A stretch of DNA of 64,000 nt from Symbiodinium natans (taxonomy: Eukaryota; Sar; Dinophyceae; Suessiales; Symbiodiniaceae), in assembly GCA_905221605.1 (NCBI GenBank), contig CAJNDS010000557.1, positions 517,682 to 581,681 on the forward strand. The letters run 5' to 3'. Positions 58,575 to 64,000 of the stretch are shown here, piece by piece. Positions within the stretch are counted from its first letter, which is position 1, and every line of letters begins with the position of its first letter. The translations under genes and the position numbers were made by a program. The notes beneath the pieces were generated by a model. It was not told the origin of the DNA, ran no database searches, and saw only the letters and a list, made by a program, of their open reading frames with translations.

Positions 58575-58830
58575 TGAGGGAATGATATAATCTACTATGA
58601 TATACTATAATATACGATTATATACGATAACATACGATAAAATACGATCATATACGATAATATACTATAATATATAATATAATATAATATACTATAATAT
58701 CCTATAATATACTATAATATACTATAATATACTATAATATACTATAATATACTATAATATACTATAATATACTACAATATACTATAATATACTATAACAT
58801 AAAAATATTATACGATAATATACTATAATG
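58575..58830. repeat. AT-rich tandem repeat (about 11-bp TATACTATAA type)
   Basis: Imperfect repeats of ATATACTATAA over about 255 bp between coding segments. Confidence 0.9.
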
Positions 58831-58930
58831 AACTGACTCGAGCCATCCCTGGCAAGGCCACCCTTCCCCGCGCGCCTTTTCCACCGAACCAAGTCTGGTG
58901 GAGGCAGACGTGCTCCCACATGATGCCCAC

Positions 58931-59090
58931 CTTTTTTGTGGGGGTTTAGGGTTTATAGGGTACTTTTTGTGGGGGGTTTAGGGTTTATAGGGTACTTTTT
59001 GTGGGGGTTTAGGGTTTACAGGGTACTTTTTGTGGGGGTTTAGGGTTTATAGGGTACTTTTGTGGGGGTTTAGGGTTTATAGGGTGCCAT
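58931..59090 (+). repeat. five tandem copies of a 31-bp unit containing telomere-like sequence
   Basis: The unit is TTTTTGTGGGGG followed by TTTAGGGTTTATAGGGTAC. Copies differ by one or two bases. Confidence 0.85.
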
Positions 59091-59926
59091 GGGCCCGAGA
59101 TCAGAAGCACAAAGCCTCATACACCTGCCGGTCCAACAGCCAGGTGCCACGCTGTTGGGTGCTCGAAGTTTGGGTAGAACTGGCTATCGGGCCGAACATG
59201 CCTGGAGCTTTGGCAGTGGACTAGTGGCACTCAGTGCGGCCGTAGGAGAGGCACAAGGCACAGCACAAGCCATACAAGGCTACAGGCTACCAAATAGAAA
59301 CGTCTCTGTTTCTGCATGTTTAGACAGGCCATGAAGCGATGGAGCACTCGACTACGACAAGACTACGTGATGAAAAAAACAAAAGCAATGCCGTACGCGC
59401 ATCCGTCCAAGACCTATGCAGGTTCCGATATGGAGGCCAGTCGCAAAATTCTCAGCACACTCCAAGGAAGATCAGTGGTACCGTCATCTCTTAGGGGTTC
59501 TACCAGCCCTCAAACCCTAAACCCCAGTTTCGGCAACTAACCAAGCGAGACTTAACAAGCATTCTTCAAAGATGACTCTAGGCCACCATCTGGGTGTTAA
59601 AGGATCTTCCTACCTTCAACCTGCTTGGAAAATCATGGTACTTATTAATTCTGACTGCACATAGAACCCTAGTTCCTAAACAGTAAGCCCGAAACATTTA
59701 CCGTTGCGTATCATATTTGGGTTTCAGGTGGGACATTGAAGCATTTTGCATTTGCCCTGATTGGGTTTGAGAGCACCTTTATCTGTGAGTAGATAAGGGC
59801 CATCTAAGTTTAGAGTCTCGTCTTTTGTGGGGCTGTAGGACAGCCTGTAGGGGGCTGATGGTGTTCCTCACCTGAAGCTAGTGGATTCAGATGGAAGCAG
59901 AACGCAAAGAAGTGAGGCACAATTAC

Positions 59927-59971
59927 CTTACAAGTGCAGCCGGGGTACCAGTACGTGTCCCCACCGTGGAC
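59927..59971 (-). CDS. cysteine/aromatic-rich exon
   Basis: Phase-0 exon of 15 codons between CGCCAG|GTC and AAG|GTAATT, reading VHGGDTYWYPGCTCK. Both splice sites are strong. It may belong to an extracellular protein together with the Cys-rich exon at 62763-62827. Function unknown. Confidence 0.4.
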
Positions 59972-60544
59972 CTGGCGCAGGAAAGAAGGCTTCGTCCATA
60001 AGTGGCTAGGCTTTGACCATCTGAATCTGGGTTCGAAACCCAAAGGTCCGGGTTTAGCGCCCGAAATCGGACCCTGAATGCTAAGAGTTTAAGGTTGTTT
60101 AAGGTTCGGTCATTTAGATTCTGGAGCGTTTCAGGTGGGTAGTTGCGGCTGATATAGGACTCGATTAAGGGAGACGGGCCACTAAAACCCTGAACCCTTG
60201 CCTAAACCCTAAATTCAAGACACCTGCCGAGCTTGGGTAGCCTGGAGACGCGTTTGGGGAGACGTGCGGTTGAGGGTTTGGGTTTCCAGTCGCCTTGGGG
60301 CGGACCATCTCTATGTGTCCAAACCCGCATAAACCTGACGCCTACTTGCTACATATTCAGCAGCTCAACCTCTCTGTGGCAAGCACCCGAATTGAACCCT
60401 AAACCCGAGACCCAAACCCCAAACCCTGAACCCCAAGCCCAAAACCCTAAACCCCAAACCCTAAACCCTAGACCCCAAACCCCAAACCCTAAACCCCAGA
60501 CCCATGAAACCTGAACCCAGGAGCCCCCAACCCCCAAAGGACCC

Positions 60545-60812
60545 CCCCCCCCCCACCTCCATGGCCAGAAGGAGCCGACCAAACTGTCGCAGCCGAAGGC
60601 CCATTTGCGAAGCCTGGTTTAGGGTTTAGGGTTTAGGGTTTAGGGTTTAGGGTTTAGGGTTTAGGGTTTAGGGTTTAGGGTTTAGGGCCTTTCTGCCGCG
60701 GAGCTCGGTGCCTTTTGGGGGTGCGTTTGGGCAGCTTTGGGCGGGTGCGAAAGGACCGCCTCGTCGCCCCGGTTCGCGAGGATGGTGCCGTAGACCGCCA
60801 AGGCGTAGTAGC
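60545..60812 (-). CDS. unidentified gene fragment interrupted by a telomeric array
   Basis: From TTCAAG|GC at 60812 the minus strand reads YYALAVYGTILANRGDEAVL and continues open to about 60690. It meets a CCCTAAA array with AAAG|GCCC as a possible GC donor. After the array CCAG|GCTTCGC opens a further segment (ASQMGLRLRQFGRLLLAME, or another frame in phase). Which frame continues is not settled. Confidence 0.4.
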
Positions 60813-60879
60813 CTTGAAAATCTTGAGAGAGGGCTTTAGGGCTTTTAAAGGGTTTAACAAGGCCTTTTAGGGTTCTCAA

Positions 60880-61060
60880 GGATTTTTCAGGATTTTAAAG
60901 GACTTAGGGTGAAGGCAGCTCTGCAAGATGTTGAGGCTCGTTTGTTGGCAGCAAGAGGAAGCAGAGTTCGCGGCTGTTGATCGCCTCGCTGACGCTCTCC
61001 TGGTTCCTGGAGAGGGGCGCAGAACGGCACAGACACGTTTCACATTCTGAGTCCGCTGTA
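60880..61060 (-). CDS. possible coding exon with two competing frames
   Basis: After CTCCAG|GAACC one frame reads NQESVSEAINSRELCFLLLP. Another frame through the acceptor reads VPFCAPLQEPGERQRGDQQ, which resembles the PLCA-type exons at 42.7-45.9 kb. Only one can be right. Confidence 0.3.
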
Positions 61061-61094
61061 CATGCTGTGCATGCACAGGGTCCAGGGTTTAGGC

Positions 61095-61210
61095 TGGGAT
61101 ATTCCCCCTTATACTAACACTTCTCAATAGGGATGATAATCGGGGTACTATAATCTCATTAAGGACTGTTAGTACAAGGGGGGGAGGACTGTTAGTATAA
61201 GGGGTCCCAA
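61095..61210. mobile_element. diverged second copy of the 44.5-kb element
   Basis: It starts TGGGATATTCCCCCTTATAC, ends GTTAGTATAAGGGGTCCCAA, and carries AAGGACTGTTAGTACAAGG inside. An internal duplication of the right end makes it longer. Confidence 0.5.
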
Positions 61211-61433
61211 GGTTTAGGGGGCAAGCAAACAAGCCCCAAGGCAACTTAGATTGGACTTGTCCTGCTTTGCCACAACTCCCTCTGGCTCCACGCCCTATAC
61301 CAACAATGATCCGAATAGTAGTGGAAATGGTGTAGAAAAAGTAATAGAAAGAACGGTACTGATGCAACGAATCGTCATAAAGAGAAACAATATGTAAGAA
61401 CGAAAAGAATAGCAATACCCGGCAACAGGTGGC

Positions 61434-61499
61434 CTGCCCAACGGTTCGAACTTGATGCCGCCGGCCCACGAGAAGCCCAGGAACCAGTCCTCCGCATTA
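61434..61499 (-). CDS. unidentified exon
   Basis: From ACCAG|TAATGC to GGCAG|GCCACC the minus strand reads NAEDWFLGFSWAGGIKFEPL. It starts one base from a G-run region at 61510-61532. Phase 1 in, 2 out. Rich in Trp, Phe and Gly; no family was recognised. Confidence 0.4.
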
Positions 61500-61640
61500 C
61501 TGGTACCAAAGGGGGGGGGGGGGGGGGGGGGGGTGGTCGGCGGGGTCGCTGACCACTGCTGGGTTCGCCTTTCACCCAATCAGGCAGGAACATTATTTAC
61601 CTTTATCTATTTATTTATTTATTACGCGTGTGTGTGTGTG

Positions 61641-61755
61641 TATGTATGTATGTATGTATGTATGTATGTATGTATGTATGTATGTATGTATGTATGTATG
61701 TATGTATGTATGTATGTATGTATGTATGTATGTATGTATGTATGTATGTATATAT
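61641..61755 (+). repeat. TGTA tetranucleotide microsatellite
   Basis: About 27 perfect TGTA units. The Cys-Met-Tyr-Val repeat ORF is not a gene. Confidence 0.95.
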
Positions 61756-62099
61756 GTATATCTACATATACATATATGTACATGTATACAGATCTTGCTG
61801 AGGCTTAGGCTTTACTATGGTATACTTGCTGCATCGCAGGAAGGACGACAACACAGACACGCTGATCGCCTACAAGAGCCAGTACGTTTTTGGATTGAGC
61901 TTTAGGGTTTAGAGTTGAAGGTTACAGATGGTCTTTGGGCATCGTTGTTGGGTCGCCTAGACTCAATACTCTAAACGTGATTGAACAACTACGCTAGCTG
62001 GAATCTCTGCTTTTGTCGACGATTCTCAGGGTGTGCGCTTCTGATCCAGGCGTGATTTGCAATGGTCTTTCCTTTGCGGAACAGCAACTTTCTACAGGC

Positions 62100-62219
62100 A
62101 ACTGTTGCCCTGGCTGTTGTTGGCACTCCAGCAGGTCGCGCAGTGGCAGCCCCCACGAAACGTCCTTGTGCCGAACGACGGGGAACATCTTATCCGCAGA
62201 GGATGGGTTCGCATAGTCC
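62100..62219 (-). CDS. unidentified exon
   Basis: From TTGGCAG|GGAC the minus strand reads DYANPSSADKMFPVVRHKDV, then SWGLPLRDLLECQQQPGQ. The frame stays open to 61994 but with weaker character. No family was recognised. Confidence 0.4.
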
Positions 62220-62762
62220 CTGCCAAGCACTAAACGCTCGACTTGCAGCAGTGAACATGATGGGTGTTGCATGAGTCCGGCCTGATGAGGGCCATCACAG
62301 GTTCCCTCCACTTCTTCTCCCACTCGGGACGGAACTTTGCCAGAACCTGAGAAGTGCAACCGCTCTGTGCTTTGACTACTTACATGCGCCCCAAAGCCCC
62401 CACCGTCTACACCTGGAAACACCTTGGGCCCCAGATGCAATCACAACGCTTACCAAGGAGCAGCTGTGCAGTATATCCAGTATCCATAGTGGAAGTGGTG
62501 GTCGTTGTAATAGCCGTTCCCAAAGTTGTAGCCTGCACTGCTCACAGGCTGACAGGACATCTTTGCGCACACACCGCATAGTCATAAACCCATCCCTGCT
62601 GTGATGGCCGCGCGCCTACATTGTGCAGCGCCGGACAGGTCGAAGGGTTTGAGGCGTTGTTGGTGCCTGAGGCGAAACCCCTGCCCCCCTGCAAGAAAGC
62701 GTAGGCAAAACACCTACATGCGAGGCCCGCCGCAGCTGTAAACCCCCGTGTGCTGATTGGAC

Positions 62763-62827
62763 CAGGGCACAGCGGGGAGCACAGCTGTTCCAGCAGTCGT
62801 CGTAGGTGCAGCCGCAGGAAACCAGGC
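62763..62827 (-). CDS. cysteine-rich exon
   Basis: From GGTAG|GC to CTG|GTCCAA the minus strand reads LVSCGCTYDDCWNSCAPRCA, with five cysteines in 20 residues. Probably part of an extracellular disulphide-rich protein. No named module fits. Confidence 0.45.
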
Positions 62828-62878
62828 CTACCAGCTTTAGGGTTTAGGGTTTAGGATTTAGGGTTTAGGGTTTAGGGT

Positions 62879-63075
62879 TTAGGAGCTGAGTCCGTGGTGG
62901 AAGCGTGCGTCATAGCGCATGCCCTGCTGAGCTGGAGAGCTGCACGACGAACTGACGCCAAACTCCTTCTGCATCCATGACAAGGGGTATAATCCCCACC
63001 ATTCATCACACCACTTTTCCGCAAGGGGACTTTTTGGAGCAAAAATCTTGGGGGGCCTGACAGCAGCTTGCATCC
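62879..63075 (-). CDS. coding-like region with three open frames
   Basis: One frame reads AEKWCDEWWGLYPLSWMQKE and ends at a stop near 62879. Another reads GDYTPCHGCRRS and a third IPLVMDAEGVWRQ. The DNA is probably exonic but the frame cannot be chosen. Confidence 0.25.
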
Positions 63076-63265
63076 CCTTGGCTTGAGAGGGGGGGGGGTT
63101 GGCCTCCCCAGGAGCGATCGTAGATGAAGGGCGTGCTGCCGCCTCAGAGGTTCGAAGTTCGAAGGGTTTAGGGGGTGTAGCATCTAAGGGTTTAGGGTTC
63201 AGGGTTTAGGGCTCAGGGTTTACGCCAACCTCTAAAGTTCTCGAAGCCACGAGTGCATCTTAAGC

Positions 63266-63344
63266 CTCTCTCGGGCGCCCGGCTCTTTTTCAGCCACGCC
63301 TCCAGGGTTGTCTGTAGGTCGTCCAGCATCCTTTTGACGAATGC
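63266..63344 (-). CDS. unidentified helical exon
   Basis: From CTACAG|GCA to AGAG|GCTTAA the minus strand reads AFVKRMLDDLQTTLEAWLKK and SRAPER, a long amphipathic helix. The splice sites are typical for this genome. Function unknown. Confidence 0.45.
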
Positions 63345-63924
63345 CTGTAGGGAACATGTGGGTTTCGGTCTTGTTTCGGTCTTACTTGTGTTCTCTGGTG
63401 TCCCTCAAACTCAGGGCAGCAGCTCGCAGATAACTTAACAATAATACTCATTATATTGTTACGACTAGAAATCTTCAGGACCGAGAAGAAACGGGACGCC
63501 CGAAGCGGCCTCATCCGACTTCCCCATCTCCAGGGCAATTGAAACCAGCCTCGCCTGAGGGCTCCGGAAGCCTAAACCCTAAACCCTAAACCCTAAGCCG
63601 TTAGGAAGCTCTCTAAGGTGTAAAGCGCCTTCGGGATTTTGGCTCGTCGGCCTGGTTGCCTTCGCTTGGGGATCCGGCGTGCAGAATCCCCATGTGATAC
63701 TTTACGATGTTATCTTGTATTCTACCATATCTCTACATCTAGTTTATATATATATATATATATATACCTATTTACATCACCTTCTTGTGCAGAAGCCGTT
63801 CAAGGACTGACAGGAAAGAACTTTCGATGATGTGTTTGCAGAAATGCCCTTTTAGGGAGTAGGCTCCTTTATTACACTATAAACCCCGTGGCGCCTTAAG
63901 CCCTGTGGCCCTGCTGATAGGAAC

Positions 63925-63979
63925 GCTCCGAGCAACCCGGCCATGCGGGCGGTGAGCTTGCCGCTGAAGTAGGTGTCGC
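63925..63979 (-). CDS. unidentified exon at the right edge
   Basis: From GGTAG|GC the minus strand reads DTYFSGKLTARMAGLLGA. The end is approximate. The gene continues beyond the window to the right. Confidence 0.35.
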
Positions 63980-64000
63980 CTACCTTGTGTTGTCGGCACC

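Noticed and set aside
61452-61905. Cys-Met-Tyr-Val repeat ORFs
   Set aside because: They are the reading of the TGTA tetranucleotide repeat.

Overview
The window looks like nuclear DNA of a dinoflagellate, most likely of the Symbiodiniaceae type. Four signs point there. (1) Interstitial arrays of the plant/algal telomere unit TTTAGGG occur dozens of times, in both orientations. (2) Coding sequence is cut into very short exons (about 20-130 nt). Their acceptors are usually AG|G and their donors are often GC, sometimes GA, instead of GT. (3) One intronless plastid protein carries a signal peptide followed by an FVP motif, as in peridinin plastids. (4) MITE-like elements and microsatellites are abundant. 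A plain ORF scan finds almost nothing here. The genes below were rebuilt by joining short exons whose reading phases agree and whose translations match known families. All of this was done by eye, without alignment or RNA evidence.

The left two thirds is mainly a head-to-tail series of minus-strand genes. A kinesin motor gene runs from 9954 down to the left edge. Its third or fourth intron holds a complete intronless gene for a plastid-targeted DUF1499 protein. Scattered unidentified exons lie at 10.9-14.8 kb, including a possible RING-type terminus. An LSM14/RAP55/Scd6-type mRNA-regulation gene runs from 31475 to 15515. It has an LSM domain, glycine-rich exons, and FDF, FFD and TFG boxes. 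Its second intron holds a multi-exon M14 zinc carboxypeptidase gene on the same strand.

From about 31.6 kb to the right edge there are many coding-quality exons, mostly on the minus strand. A DHHC palmitoyltransferase core (47.1-47.4 kb) is the only family recognised there. The rest are fragments: acidic repeats, cysteine-rich segments, coiled coils and possible membrane helices. These cannot be grouped into complete genes by eye, and some may lie on the plus strand.

The most interesting structure is the link between telomeric repeats and introns. At 36164-36331 an array of about 138 bp sits inside a reading frame between two perfect 15-bp copies of the exon sequence. Removing one copy plus the array, as a GC-AG intron, restores the frame. 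That is the signature expected of an inserted, introner-like element with a target-site duplication. At other exons the telomeric unit itself supplies the GT donor. The window also holds several short terminal-inverted-repeat families and a run of about 530 bp of nearly pure G.
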